From positions 372,001 to 436,000 of the forward strand of contig NZ_LMQB01000024.1 in assembly GCF_001424045.1 (NCBI RefSeq): 64,000 bases of DNA. Direction: 5' to 3'. Under the pieces are notes generated by a model. That model did no database searches. It saw nothing but the letters and a program-made list of their open reading frames with translations, and was not told where the DNA came from. This stretch comes from Rhizobium sp. Leaf371. Lineage in GTDB: Bacteria > Pseudomonadota > Alphaproteobacteria > Rhizobiales > Rhizobiaceae. Of this stretch, positions 28,311 to 37,048 are shown one piece after another. Numbering within the stretch: position 1 is the first letter of the stretch; each line of letters begins with the position of its first letter. Made by a program: the position numbers and the translations under genes.

Positions 28311-29073
28311 GGGCCTTCATATCCTTATTCTCGGTGGCACCACGGAAGCCCGCGCGCTGGCCGGCGCGCTTGCGGGCACGCGGCACGATGTGGTGCTGTC
28401 GCTGGCCGGCCGCACGCGCGCGCCGATGGCACAGCCCGTCCCGACCCGCATCGGCGGTTTCGGCGGCGCCGACGGCCTCGCGCACACGCTGCGAACCGAA
28501 GGCTTCGATCTCCTGATCGACGCGACGCATCCCTTCGCCACGCGTATTTCCGACAATGCCGCGAAAGCCTCTCTTGAAACCGGCATCCCCGCCTTCGCCC
28601 TTCGACGTCCGAGCTGGCAGCGCCAGCCGGGCGACCTCTGGACCTGCGTCGATCATGTGCATGCCGCCGTCGCAGCACTGGGCGCGTCGCCACGACGTGT
28701 CCTGCTTGCGATCGGCCGGCAGGAAGCGGCGGTGTTCGAAGCCGCACCGCAGCACGCCTATCTCGTTCGTAGCGTCGATCCCGTCGAGCCGCCCCTCGCC
28801 CTGCCCGATGTCGGCTACATCCTTGCGACCGGACCGTTCGATGAGGCCGACGAGCATGCCCTGCTCGTCGAACACCGGATCGATTGCATCGTCGCCAAGA
28901 ACAGCGGCGGCAGCGCCACCTATGGCAAGATCGCCGCAGCCAGAGCGCTGCAGATCCCGGTGATCCTGATCGAACGCGCGGCCGAGGCCGGCCTGCCCAC
29001 GGTCGCGACGGTGGAAGAGGCGCTTGTCCGGATCGATCACGTGGCCGCTCCGGGCAGGAAGCGCGGCGTGTAG
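28309..29073 (+). CDS. cobK: Precorrin-6A reductase
   Basis: CobK reduces precorrin-6A to 6B with NADPH. It has 254 residues. The N-terminal LHILILGGTTEARALAGAL is the nucleotide-binding start of the family, DATHPFATRIS and VAKNSGGSATYGKI are conserved CobK segments. It is the only cob gene here on the plus strand. Its ATG (28309-28311) overlaps the cobL ATG in opposite orientation, and its last 37 bases overlap the end of cobJ. It must therefore have its own promoter inside cobL sequence. Confidence 0.95.
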   Translation: MGLHILILGGTTEARALAGALAGTRHDVVLSLAGRTRAPMAQPVPTRIGGFGGADGLAHTLRTEGFDLLIDATHPFATRISDNAAKASLETGIPAFALRRPSWQRQPGDLWTCVDHVHAAVAALGASPRRVLLAIGRQEAAVFEAAPQHAYLVRSVDPVEPPLALPDVGYILATGPFDEADEHALLVEHRIDCIVAKNSGGSATYGKIAAARALQIPVILIERAAEAGLPTVATVEEALVRIDHVAAPGRKRGV

Positions 29074-29801
29074 ACGAGATCGTCGCGACCGGGCCGGGCG
29101 ATGATCCGCGTTTCCGGCGAGCCGATGATGACGCAGGTCGCCATGTCGGCCACGCTCGCATCGGCTTCGCCAAGCGGCATGACGCGCATCCGCTCGTCGG
29201 CCCGCCCGGCGGCGCGGCCGAAAATGACGGGCGTTTGCGCCGGCAGGATCGGCCGCAATACCTCGAAGGCGGCACCGAGCTGCCAGGGCCGCGCCTTGCT
29301 GATGGGATTGTAGAGCGCAATCACGAGCCCGGCTTGCGCCACCAGGGCGAGCCGCCGCGTGATGATCTCCCAGGGTTTCAGATTGTCCGACAGCGAGATG
29401 GCGCAGAAGTCGTGCCCGAGCGGCGCGCCGATCCGGGCCGCGACCGCCAGCATGGCCGTCACGCCGGGCGTCACGCGGAAATCGATGTCGCGCCAGAGGG
29501 CCGGCCCATGGTCGATCGCTTCGCAGACGGCCGCCGCCATCGCGAACACGCCGGGATCGCCGCCCGAGACCACGCAGACGTCGGCGCCCTGTGCGGCATG
29601 ATCGAGCGCCGCCTTGGCACGATCCAGCTCCTCGCGATTGTCGGAGGCGACCCGTTTCTGATCGGGGCGCAGCGACAGACGGTCGAGATAGGGTCCGTAG
29701 CCGAAGAAATGGCTGGCGGCGGCGATGGCCTCGAGGGCTTCCGGTGTCGTCTGCCGCGGATCGCCCGGCCCGGTCCCGACGATGGTCAGACGGCCGCTCA
29801 T
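29037..29801 (-). CDS. cobJ: Precorrin-3B C17-methyltransferase
   Basis: CobJ methylates precorrin-3B at C-17 with ring contraction to precorrin-4. It has 254 residues. RLTIVGTGPGDPRQTTPEAL opens the tetrapyrrole methylase fold. VVSGGDPGVFAMAAAV, TPGVTAMLAVAARIGAPLG and IALYNPISKARPWQ are diagnostic of CobJ. The start overlaps the cobI stop by ATGA. The 3' end overlaps convergent cobK by 37 bases. Confidence 0.95.
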   Translation of the reverse strand: MSGRLTIVGTGPGDPRQTTPEALEAIAAASHFFGYGPYLDRLSLRPDQKRVASDNREELDRAKAALDHAAQGADVCVVSGGDPGVFAMAAAVCEAIDHGPALWRDIDFRVTPGVTAMLAVAARIGAPLGHDFCAISLSDNLKPWEIITRRLALVAQAGLVIALYNPISKARPWQLGAAFEVLRPILPAQTPVIFGRAAGRADERMRVMPLGEADASVADMATCVIIGSPETRIIARPGRDDLVYTPRFLPGAAT

Positions 29802-30664
29802 GCGGCGGGGTCCTTCATGCGGCCGCTCCAGCCGGGCACGAGCACCAGCGAAAAATAAGGCGCTTCATCGGTCGGTTTGTCGGCCAGCGGCGTCATCGCC
29901 GCATTCGCCATCGTGCCCCGCTCGACATAGACGGCATCGTCGAGCTTGCCGGACGCGGCAAGCGCACGGCGGATTTTCGGCAGGTTGCGCCCGACCTTCA
30001 TGATCACGGCCGCCTGCGTATCGCCGAGCCTTCGACAAAGCTCCGCCTCGTCCATGGTACCGGGCAGGACGGACAGCACATCGTCGCCCTGAACGATGGG
30101 CAGGCCGGCGAGCGACCAGCAGCCCGACATCGCCGTGACCCCTGGCACGACCTCGGCCGCGTAGCGCCCCGCCAGCCGCACGTGCAGATGCATGTAGGAG
30201 CCGTAGAACATCGGATCGCCTTCGCTGAGAATGGCGACCGTCCGTCCCGCATCCAGATGTGCGGCGACCCTTGCGGCCGAGGCATCGTAGAAGCCGGTGA
30301 TCTGGCCCTTGTAGTCGTCGTGCTCCTTGTCGATTTCGACGGTCACGGGATAATAGAGCGGCAGCTCGATACGGCCGGGCTTCAGGATGCCCTCCATCTG
30401 CCCCGGCGCAAACAGGCTGGCAATGCCATCGGCCTTGCCGAGTCCGTCGAGAATGGTCCGTCCATTGCCCCGCCGCCCCGCCTTTGCGAAATAGGCGAGG
30501 ACGTCGGCCTCGGCGAGCGCCCGCACGGCCTTCAGCGTCAGGAGTTCGGGATCGCCCGGCCCCGTGCCGACGCCGATCAGCCGCCCGGCCTTGACGCCCG
30601 CAAGCGCCACCCCGCCGACGCTGATCTCGGCCGTGTCGATCTCTCCCGTGCCCGACGCTCTCAC
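29798..30664 (-). CDS. cobI: Precorrin-2 C20-methyltransferase
   Basis: CobI methylates precorrin-2 at C-20 to give precorrin-3A. GRLIGVGTGPGDPELLTLKA, LSEGDPMFYGSYMHLHVRL and VPGVTAMSGCWSLAGLP identify it. I place the start at the GTG at 30664, which overlaps the cobH stop in a GTGA junction and gives 288 residues. The family motif then begins some 30 residues in, so a later GTG start could be the true one, giving the more usual length near 250-260. Translational coupling to cobH is likely either way. Confidence 0.9.
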   Translation of the reverse strand: MRASGTGEIDTAEISVGGVALAGVKAGRLIGVGTGPGDPELLTLKAVRALAEADVLAYFAKAGRRGNGRTILDGLGKADGIASLFAPGQMEGILKPGRIELPLYYPVTVEIDKEHDDYKGQITGFYDASAARVAAHLDAGRTVAILSEGDPMFYGSYMHLHVRLAGRYAAEVVPGVTAMSGCWSLAGLPIVQGDDVLSVLPGTMDEAELCRRLGDTQAAVIMKVGRNLPKIRRALAASGKLDDAVYVERGTMANAAMTPLADKPTDEAPYFSLVLVPGWSGRMKDPAA

Positions 30665-31293
30665 AGACCCGGCCTCGCAAGCGCATTGATGGCGGCCGCC
30701 GTGATGGCGCTGCCGCCCAGCCGGCCGCGGACGATGGCGAAAGGCACGCCGTAGGCGTGCTCGGCGAGCGCATCCTTGGACTCCGCCGCGCCGACGAAGC
30801 CGACCGGCATGCCGAGGATCGCCGCCGGCTTCGGCGCGCCGTCGCGCAGCATTTCGAGAAGATAGAACAGTGCCGTCGGCGCATTGCCGATGGCGACGAC
30901 GGCACCACCCATCCGCTCCCCCCACAGCCGTAATGCCGCCGCCGACCGCGTATTGCCGATCTCGCGGGCGAGCGCCGGCGTCTCCGGGTCGCGCAGCGTG
31001 CAGATCACCTCGTTTCCGGCCGTCAGCCGCGCGCGCGTCACCCCGTTCACCACCATGAACGCATCGCAAAGAATGGGTGCGCCACGGCCAAGTGCCGTGC
31101 GTGCCGCCGTGACGAAATCGGGCGAAAAGACGAAATCCCGCGCCGCCTCCACCAGTCCGCAGGCGTGCACCATGCGTACGGCGACGTCCGCCTCCTCGGG
31201 CGAGAACCGCGAAAGGTCGGTTTCCGCCCGGATGATGGCGAAGGAGCGCTCGTAGATGGCATCGCCATCGCGGATGTAGTCATAAGACGGCAT
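30661..31293 (-). CDS. cobH: Precorrin-8X methylmutase
   Basis: CobH moves the C-11 methyl group to C-12, converting precorrin-8x to hydrogenobyrinate. It has 210 residues from the ATG at 31293 (MPSYDYIRDGDAIYERSF). With this start the histidine of MVHACGL is residue 43, the position of the catalytic histidine known for the family. GMPVGFVGAAESK is the conserved substrate-site loop. The start lies within the last 14 bases of cobG. A TTG two codons earlier is possible but less likely. Confidence 0.95.
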   Translation of the reverse strand: MPSYDYIRDGDAIYERSFAIIRAETDLSRFSPEEADVAVRMVHACGLVEAARDFVFSPDFVTAARTALGRGAPILCDAFMVVNGVTRARLTAGNEVICTLRDPETPALAREIGNTRSAAALRLWGERMGGAVVAIGNAPTALFYLLEMLRDGAPKPAAILGMPVGFVGAAESKDALAEHAYGVPFAIVRGRLGGSAITAAAINALARPGL

Positions 31294-32671
31294 GGTCAAT
31301 CCCGTTGAAGCGAGCCCCGGAGAAGGCGGCAGCGATCCGCGCCGGCCCCAGCCGTTGAAGGCAGGCGGCAGCCGATTCGCCCTTCTCTAGCGTCTCCGCA
31401 ACCCATTGGCCAAGCGCCGTGATGGCGCAAGGGACGTCTTCCAGGCGGTTTGTCGCCAGCAGAGGGTCTCCGGCACGTCCGCCAAGGACGATGCCGAGCC
31501 CCGGCTGACCGTCCGAGGCGGCGGCCACCAGCGTGACATCCGCGGCACGCGGCCTGGCGCAGCCCTTGGCGCAGCCGGATACATGCAGGTCGAGCGACCC
31601 ATCCATCAGCGCCGGCGCCTGTGCGATCAGGCGCGTTGCGGTGGCGTGGGTGTCGATGCGCCCCGAGGCACAGCCCGCCGCTCCGGCGCAGGCATCGATC
31701 CGCAGGACAGGATCGCCGGCATCGACGGCAAAACCGAACGACCGGGCGATCGGCACGAGGGCCGCACTGTCGCTTCCGGCAGGACCGACCAGCAGCAGCG
31801 CCCGACCGGGCGCCAGTCGCACCTCCGAGAAACCATAGGACAGGGCGGCAACCACCAGACGGCGAAGGACCTGTGCCTCCGCCTGCCCGAACGCTGGCGC
31901 CACGCCCCGCGCGACATGGGTGCCAAGATCGAACATAGCCACCGGCGACGGCGAAGCTTCGCGCCCTGCAAGCGATGAAACCGGCGCCGATGCACCATAT
32001 GCCGGAAGGTCGCGCGCCCGAGCGGCGGGCCCGCACGCGGCGATCTCCGCGACGACCGCCATCGCCGCCTCTATCATCGCGTCTGCCGACCCCGAGCGAC
32101 CCGTCTCCCGTCCGGCAACGAGCAGATGCCATGAAGCCCCGCCTTCAATGGCGGTGGCCTTGAGCCGGATGTCGGCCGCGACACCATCGAGATGCAGCCG
32201 CCCGCCGCCATCCACGACGATCGCCAGCTTCGGTGCAAGATCAAAACCGCTGTCGCGAACGCGTGCGGAAAGCGTGCCGGCGACCGGGCGCGCATCTGCG
32301 ATTTCCGTCGGGTCGAGCCCCGCGAGCGGCGGCATTTCCACAGCGATGCCTTCGCAGGGCACAATGCCTGCGCGCGCGATGGCCGCCGATAGGGGCGCGA
32401 CCGTTTCCCCCCGGAGCCCGCGGATCTGCACATTGCCCCGCGCGGTGATATCGAGCCTGCCGGTGCCGAACGCGTCGGCCGCATCCAGAAGCGCCAGGAA
32501 CGCCTCCGCCGTGAAGACGCCGGACGCGGGGCGCAGACGCGCGAGCAGTCCGTCGCCGGTCTGCATCGGGCTCGCGAGCGTCGGGCAGCCACCCCGCCGC
32601 AGCGCCGGCGGCGCACCTTGCGCCACTGTCGTCTCACCCTTGCTGCGCATTGCTGTCCCGGCCATCGTCAT
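31280..32671 (-). CDS. cobG: Precorrin-3B synthase (oxygen-dependent)
   Basis: CobG hydroxylates precorrin-3A at C-20 and forms the lactone, using oxygen. Its presence marks the aerobic pathway. It has 463 residues in the nitrite/sulfite reductase-like fold, with repeated ferredoxin-like halves. The [4Fe-4S] cysteines are visible as C328-X5-C334 and C367-X3-C371. LDITARGNVQIRGL near residue 73 is a typical siroheme-type fold segment. The ATG at 32671 has an AAGGG site. It lies 85 bases downstream of cobF. Confidence 0.93.
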   Translation of the reverse strand: MTMAGTAMRSKGETTVAQGAPPALRRGGCPTLASPMQTGDGLLARLRPASGVFTAEAFLALLDAADAFGTGRLDITARGNVQIRGLRGETVAPLSAAIARAGIVPCEGIAVEMPPLAGLDPTEIADARPVAGTLSARVRDSGFDLAPKLAIVVDGGGRLHLDGVAADIRLKATAIEGGASWHLLVAGRETGRSGSADAMIEAAMAVVAEIAACGPAARARDLPAYGASAPVSSLAGREASPSPVAMFDLGTHVARGVAPAFGQAEAQVLRRLVVAALSYGFSEVRLAPGRALLLVGPAGSDSAALVPIARSFGFAVDAGDPVLRIDACAGAAGCASGRIDTHATATRLIAQAPALMDGSLDLHVSGCAKGCARPRAADVTLVAAASDGQPGLGIVLGGRAGDPLLATNRLEDVPCAITALGQWVAETLEKGESAAACLQRLGPARIAAAFSGARFNGIDHAVL

Positions 32672-32756
32672 GTCAGCGCCCTTCGATCAGCCGTCATACA
32701 GCATGCGGCAAGGGCCGTGCAAATCCGGGCCGCAGCGCCCATCGCTGCGGCCTGTC

Positions 32757-33533
32757 TCAGCGCTGTGCCGTCAATTCCCGTGCAGGCGCGCGCAGCAGAT
32801 AGATATCCATGATCCAGCCGTGCCGTGCCCGCGCCTCCGCACGCGCGGCGACGATCGTCGCGCGCACCGCGCCGAGCCGTCCGGCGATCGTGATCTCCTG
32901 CGGCAGACCGAGATAGGCGCCCCAGAAGATCTCGGTCTCCTCGTCTTCCACCGCCAGGAAAGCCTCTTCGCCATCCAGCATCACCACGGCCGCCTGGGCC
33001 GTCTCAGGGAAGATGTCGGACAGACGCCGGGCGGGCGTGATGGTCACCGGCTGGCCGATATCGTTGATCGGAATGCGATGGCGGGCGGCAAGCAGCTGGA
33101 TGCTGGTGATCCCCGGCAGCACGGAAACCTCGAATGCCACGCGCCCGCCATCGCGCACCCGCTCCAGAATCCGCAATGTGCTGTCGTAGAGCATGGGATC
33201 GCCCCAGACGAGGAAAGCGCCCGTTTCCCCGTCGGCCAAATGATCGAGAAAAAGCTGCTCATGGATGTCTGCGATGGCGGCATGCCAGCGATCGACGCCC
33301 TGACGATAGCCGACGCCATCCGTCTGCCGCCGCGGCACGGCGAAGTCCACGAGCCGCGCATCGGGCGCGCCATGCTGCGCGATCATGCTGCGGCGAACGT
33401 CGGCGAGCTCGGCCTTGTCCTCGCCCTTCGTCGGCACGAAAATCACCTGGGCGTCGCCGATCGCCCGGACGGCCTCAAGCGTCAGGTGGTCGGGATGGCC
33501 CGTTCCGATGCCGATCACCAGGATCCGTCGCAT
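32757..33533 (-). CDS. cobF: Precorrin-6A synthase (deacetylating)
   Basis: CobF methylates precorrin-5 at C-1 with loss of the acetyl group to give precorrin-6A. It has 258 residues from the ATG at 33533, which has a strong AAGGAG site; an in-frame GTG/ATG further up would add five residues and place the ribosome site inside the gene. RRILVIGIGTGHPDHLTLEAV, LVWGDPMLYDSTLRIL and VLPGITSIQLLAA fit the family. It is the first gene of the block. No B12-box or cobalamin riboswitch is recognisable upstream. Confidence 0.94.
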   Translation of the reverse strand: MRRILVIGIGTGHPDHLTLEAVRAIGDAQVIFVPTKGEDKAELADVRRSMIAQHGAPDARLVDFAVPRRQTDGVGYRQGVDRWHAAIADIHEQLFLDHLADGETGAFLVWGDPMLYDSTLRILERVRDGGRVAFEVSVLPGITSIQLLAARHRIPINDIGQPVTITPARRLSDIFPETAQAAVVMLDGEEAFLAVEDEETEIFWGAYLGLPQEITIAGRLGAVRATIVAARAEARARHGWIMDIYLLRAPARELTAQR

Positions 33534-33803
33534 GGCTTCTCCTTCCAAGCACGTTCAGTGAGCCGCGAGGGTCCGCGGCCGTGGCCCGTTCCTATAGCGG
33601 CTGGCCCGGGGAAACGTGAAATGCTAAAATTCGTCGAAAATTTCGTTTGGTGATAAAATATTGACATCATCGTCTCTAATGTGACCGCGTCCAGGCAGCG
33701 CAGAGACCGGTCGTGACGGTTCTGCGCGCGGGATGGCAGGACGGCGTTGGGGGAATGCCGCGTTCTGGCGACACGACAGCTCTTGCGGGCATTTGGGGTG
33801 ACG

Positions 33804-35603
33804 ATGACACAGACCAGACATTCAGGCACGGAGCCGGCGCAGGCCCTGCGCGATTGCAAAGGCGCCTTCATCGGCGTCGCCGTCGCCAGCGCGCTCGTCA
33901 ACGTGCTCTACCTCACGGGCTCGTTCTTCATGCTCGAGGTCTACGACCGCGTCCTGCCGAGCCGCAGCATCCCCACGCTGATCGCGCTCTGCATCCTCGC
34001 GCTGCTGCTCTACGCTTTCCAGGGCGCGTTCGAATGGATCCGCGGCCGCATGCTGGTGCGTATTGCCGGCGCCCTCGACGAGGCGATGACGGGGCGGATC
34101 TACCGCACGGTCGTCCGCCAGCCGCTGAAGATGCGCACGTCCGGCGACGGCCTGCAGCCGCTGCGCGATTTCGACCAGGTGCGGGCCTTCCTGTCGGGTG
34201 CGGGACCTGCGGCCTTTTTCGATCTGCCCTGGCTGCCCTTCTACATCGGTATCTGCTTCCTGTTCCATCCGGTGATCGGCATCGTCTCCGTCGTCGGCTC
34301 GCTCATCCTCATCGCCCTCACCTTCCTCACCAACCGCGGAACCCAGGGCCCGTCCAAGAAAGCGTCGGAAACCGGAAATCTTCGCAACGCCTTCGCCCAG
34401 TCGTCGCAGCGCAATGCCGAAGTCATGCAGTCCATGGGCATGCTCGGCCGGATGTCGACGCTGTGGGGCGAGCGCAACGACGCCTATCGGCACCATAATC
34501 TCGTCAATTCCGACGTATCGAACGGCTATGGCGCCCTGTCCAAGGTCTCGCGCATGATCCTCCAGTCGGCGGTGCTCGCCACGGGGGCGGTGCTCGTCAT
34601 CGAGGGACTGGCCTCGCCCGGCATCATCATCGCAGGCTCCATTCTCACGGCGCGGGCGCTGGCGCCGGTGGAACTGGCGATCGGCAACTGGCGCTCCTTC
34701 GTCGCAGCACGCCAGAGCTGGAAGCGCCTCGGCGAGCTTCTGACCGCCCTGCCGGAGCGCGATGCGCCGCTGGAACTGCCGGTGCCGCGCGAAAAGCTGA
34801 CCGCCGAAGGCATTGCCGGCGGCCCGCCCGGCGTCCAACGCCTGACCTTTGCCGACGTTACCTTCACCCTGAAAAGCGGTAGCGCGCTCGGCATCATCGG
34901 GCCGAGTGCCTCGGGCAAGTCCTCGCTCGCCCGCGCGCTCATCGGCATCTGGCCGACCCTCCGCGGAGCCGTCCGGCTGGATGGCGCGGCGCTCGACCAG
35001 TGGGACAGCGACCGCCTGGGCAAGCATATCGGCTATCTGCCGCAGGACGTTGAACTGTTCTCGGGCACGGTGGCGCAGAACATCGCTCGTTTCGAAGATG
35101 ATGCCACACCGGCCGCCATCGTCGAGGCCGCCAAGGCCGCCCGCGTCAACGACCTCATTCTCAAACTGCCGAACGGCTACGAGACCGAGATCGGCGATGG
35201 CGGCTCGTCGCTGTCGGCCGGTCAGCGCCAGCGCGTCGCGCTTGCCCGCGCCCTTTATGGCGAGCCCTTCCTCGTCGTTCTCGACGAGCCGAATTCCAAC
35301 CTCGATGCCGAAGGCGAACAGGCCTTGAGCGAAGCGATCCTGGGCGTTCGGGCCCGCGGCGGCATCGTCATCGTCGTCGCCCACCGCCCGAGTGCGCTCG
35401 CGAGCGTCGATCTCGTGCTGATGATGAGCGAGGGCCGCATGCAGGCCTTCGGCCCGAAGGACGAGGTTCTGGCGCAGATCCTTCGCCGGGACACGCCACG
35501 CCCGGCGGCGGCACAGCCGTTCCAATCTCACGCCCAGGCACAATTGCAGGCGCAGCCACCCACGCTGAAAGCCGTCGGCAACGGACAGGAAGCCGCATCA
35601 TGA
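33804..35603 (+). CDS. prsD: Type I secretion ABC permease/ATPase (PrsD-like)
   Basis: This inner membrane exporter ATPase has 599 residues. About six membrane helices (GVAVASALVNVLYLTGSFFM to about residue 300) precede the ATPase domain with Walker A GPSASGKSS near 366-374, signature LSAGQRQRVALARAL near 470 and Walker B FLVVLDEPNSNLD. The C-terminal 40 residues are Gln/Ala-rich. The group exports RTX-type or glycanase proteins without a cleaved signal. In rhizobia PrsD-PrsE export EPS glycanases. No cargo gene is adjacent here, and the GH5 enzyme in the window has a Sec signal instead. The ATG at 33804 follows GGGGTGA. Confidence 0.9.
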   Translation: MTQTRHSGTEPAQALRDCKGAFIGVAVASALVNVLYLTGSFFMLEVYDRVLPSRSIPTLIALCILALLLYAFQGAFEWIRGRMLVRIAGALDEAMTGRIYRTVVRQPLKMRTSGDGLQPLRDFDQVRAFLSGAGPAAFFDLPWLPFYIGICFLFHPVIGIVSVVGSLILIALTFLTNRGTQGPSKKASETGNLRNAFAQSSQRNAEVMQSMGMLGRMSTLWGERNDAYRHHNLVNSDVSNGYGALSKVSRMILQSAVLATGAVLVIEGLASPGIIIAGSILTARALAPVELAIGNWRSFVAARQSWKRLGELLTALPERDAPLELPVPREKLTAEGIAGGPPGVQRLTFADVTFTLKSGSALGIIGPSASGKSSLARALIGIWPTLRGAVRLDGAALDQWDSDRLGKHIGYLPQDVELFSGTVAQNIARFEDDATPAAIVEAAKAARVNDLILKLPNGYETEIGDGGSSLSAGQRQRVALARALYGEPFLVVLDEPNSNLDAEGEQALSEAILGVRARGGIVIVVAHRPSALASVDLVLMMSEGRMQAFGPKDEVLAQILRRDTPRPAAAQPFQSHAQAQLQAQPPTLKAVGNGQEAAS

Positions 35604-36928
35604 GCCCGCGCGAGACCTCCTCCCCAGTTCCTACGGCCCAGTCGCGCCGGTCCCTTTCCAAGCACATCGTGGCCGTCGGCGTCATGGCGCTGGTGCTCGT
35701 CGGCGGCATCGGCGGATGGGCCGGCACGACAGAGCTTTCCAGCGCCATCGTCGCGCCCGGCACGGTCGTGGTCGAGAACAACGTCAAGAAGATCCAGCAC
35801 CTCACCGGCGGTATCGTCGGCGAACTGCGCGTGCGCGAAGGGGAAACCGTCGAGGCCGGGCAGGTTCTGGTGCGGCTCGACGGCACCACGGTGCGCGCCA
35901 ATCTGTCGATCGTGCAGAACACGCTGGCCCAGCTCTATGCCCGTCGCGCCCGGATTCTCGCCGAGCAGGCCGGCGAAACCACCTTCACCGTTCCGAAGAT
36001 CGTGCAGGTCGTGCCGACGGACATGGCGTCCAAGGGCTTCGAGGACAGCGAGCGGCGCCTGTTCGACAGCCGCCGCAGCGCGCTGGTCGGCATGAAGAAC
36101 CAGCTCGCCTCCCGCAAGGCCCAGCTGAAGGACGAGAGCGAGGGCCAGACGGTGCAGCTGAACGCCATCGCCGACAGCCTGAAGCTGATCAGCCAGGAAC
36201 TCGAAGGCGTCGACAAGCTCTATGCGCAGGGCCTCGTCTCCATGCAACGCGTCACGGCGCTGAAGCGTGACCAGGCCCAACTCGAGGGCGATCGCGGCGC
36301 CCGCATCGCCGCCCGGGCGCAAGCCGCCGGAAAATCGAGCGAGATCGACCTGCAGATCCTCCAGCTCGACGAAGACCGCCGGACGGAGAATGCCAAGGAC
36401 CTGACCGATGTCGAGGCACGCATCGCGGAATACGAGGATCGGGGCGTCGCCGCTCTCGACCAGTTGAAACGGCTGGACATCCGCTCGCCGCTGGCCGGCC
36501 GGGTCTCGCAGTTGGCCATCCACACGGTCGATGGCGTGGTCAATCCGGGCGAGGTGCTGATGCTCGTCGTTCCCGCGACCGACACGCTGACGATCGAAGC
36601 CCGGATCGCGACCACCGACATCGACCAGATCACGTTGGGTCAGCCGGTCGAAATCCGCTTCAGCGCCTTCAACCAGCGCACGACGCCGGTCGTCCAGGGC
36701 GAGGTCGCCAATATCGCCCCGGACCAGGTGACGGATCAGCGGACGGGCGCCAGCTACTATCCGCTGCGCATTCGCCCGAAGGCCGACAGCCTCGTCGCTC
36801 TCAAGGGCCTCACGCTCTATCCTGGCATGCCGGCGGAAACCTACATCAAGATCGCCGACCGGACCGTGATCTCCTATCTCGCCAAGCCTCTGACCGAACA
36901 GATGCAGCGCACCTTCCGGGAGGACTGA
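35600..36928 (+). CDS. prsE: Type I secretion periplasmic adaptor (PrsE/HlyD-like)
   Basis: Membrane fusion protein of 442 residues linking the ABC exporter to a TolC-type channel. One anchor (about 22-42, HIVAVGVMALVLVGGIGGWAG) is followed by the lipoyl half motif KIQHLTGGIVGELRVREGETVEAGQ, shown by its ends, a long coiled-coil (about 110-280), and the return segment RSPLAGRVSQLAIHTVDGVV. The end (LTLYPGMPAETYIKI and the last 25 residues) matches the HlyD family signature. It overlaps the ATPase gene by ATGA, so the two are coupled. Confidence 0.92.
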   Translation: MSPRETSSPVPTAQSRRSLSKHIVAVGVMALVLVGGIGGWAGTTELSSAIVAPGTVVVENNVKKIQHLTGGIVGELRVREGETVEAGQVLVRLDGTTVRANLSIVQNTLAQLYARRARILAEQAGETTFTVPKIVQVVPTDMASKGFEDSERRLFDSRRSALVGMKNQLASRKAQLKDESEGQTVQLNAIADSLKLISQELEGVDKLYAQGLVSMQRVTALKRDQAQLEGDRGARIAARAQAAGKSSEIDLQILQLDEDRRTENAKDLTDVEARIAEYEDRGVAALDQLKRLDIRSPLAGRVSQLAIHTVDGVVNPGEVLMLVVPATDTLTIEARIATTDIDQITLGQPVEIRFSAFNQRTTPVVQGEVANIAPDQVTDQRTGASYYPLRIRPKADSLVALKGLTLYPGMPAETYIKIADRTVISYLAKPLTEQMQRTFRED

Positions 36929-37048
36929 GGGCCCGGGAGGACGGACAGAAAGAGCAGACGCCGCACAGTCTGCGGCCTCGATGGGCCTGCTGGCGTTTTC
37001 ATCCTGAAATCGATACCGACTCGGGACAATATGCAGTAGGAGACAGGG

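Noticed and set aside
36960-36976. Hairpin GCCGCA/TGCGGC after prsE as terminator
   Set aside because: The 6-bp stem is not followed by a T-run, so termination is not supported.
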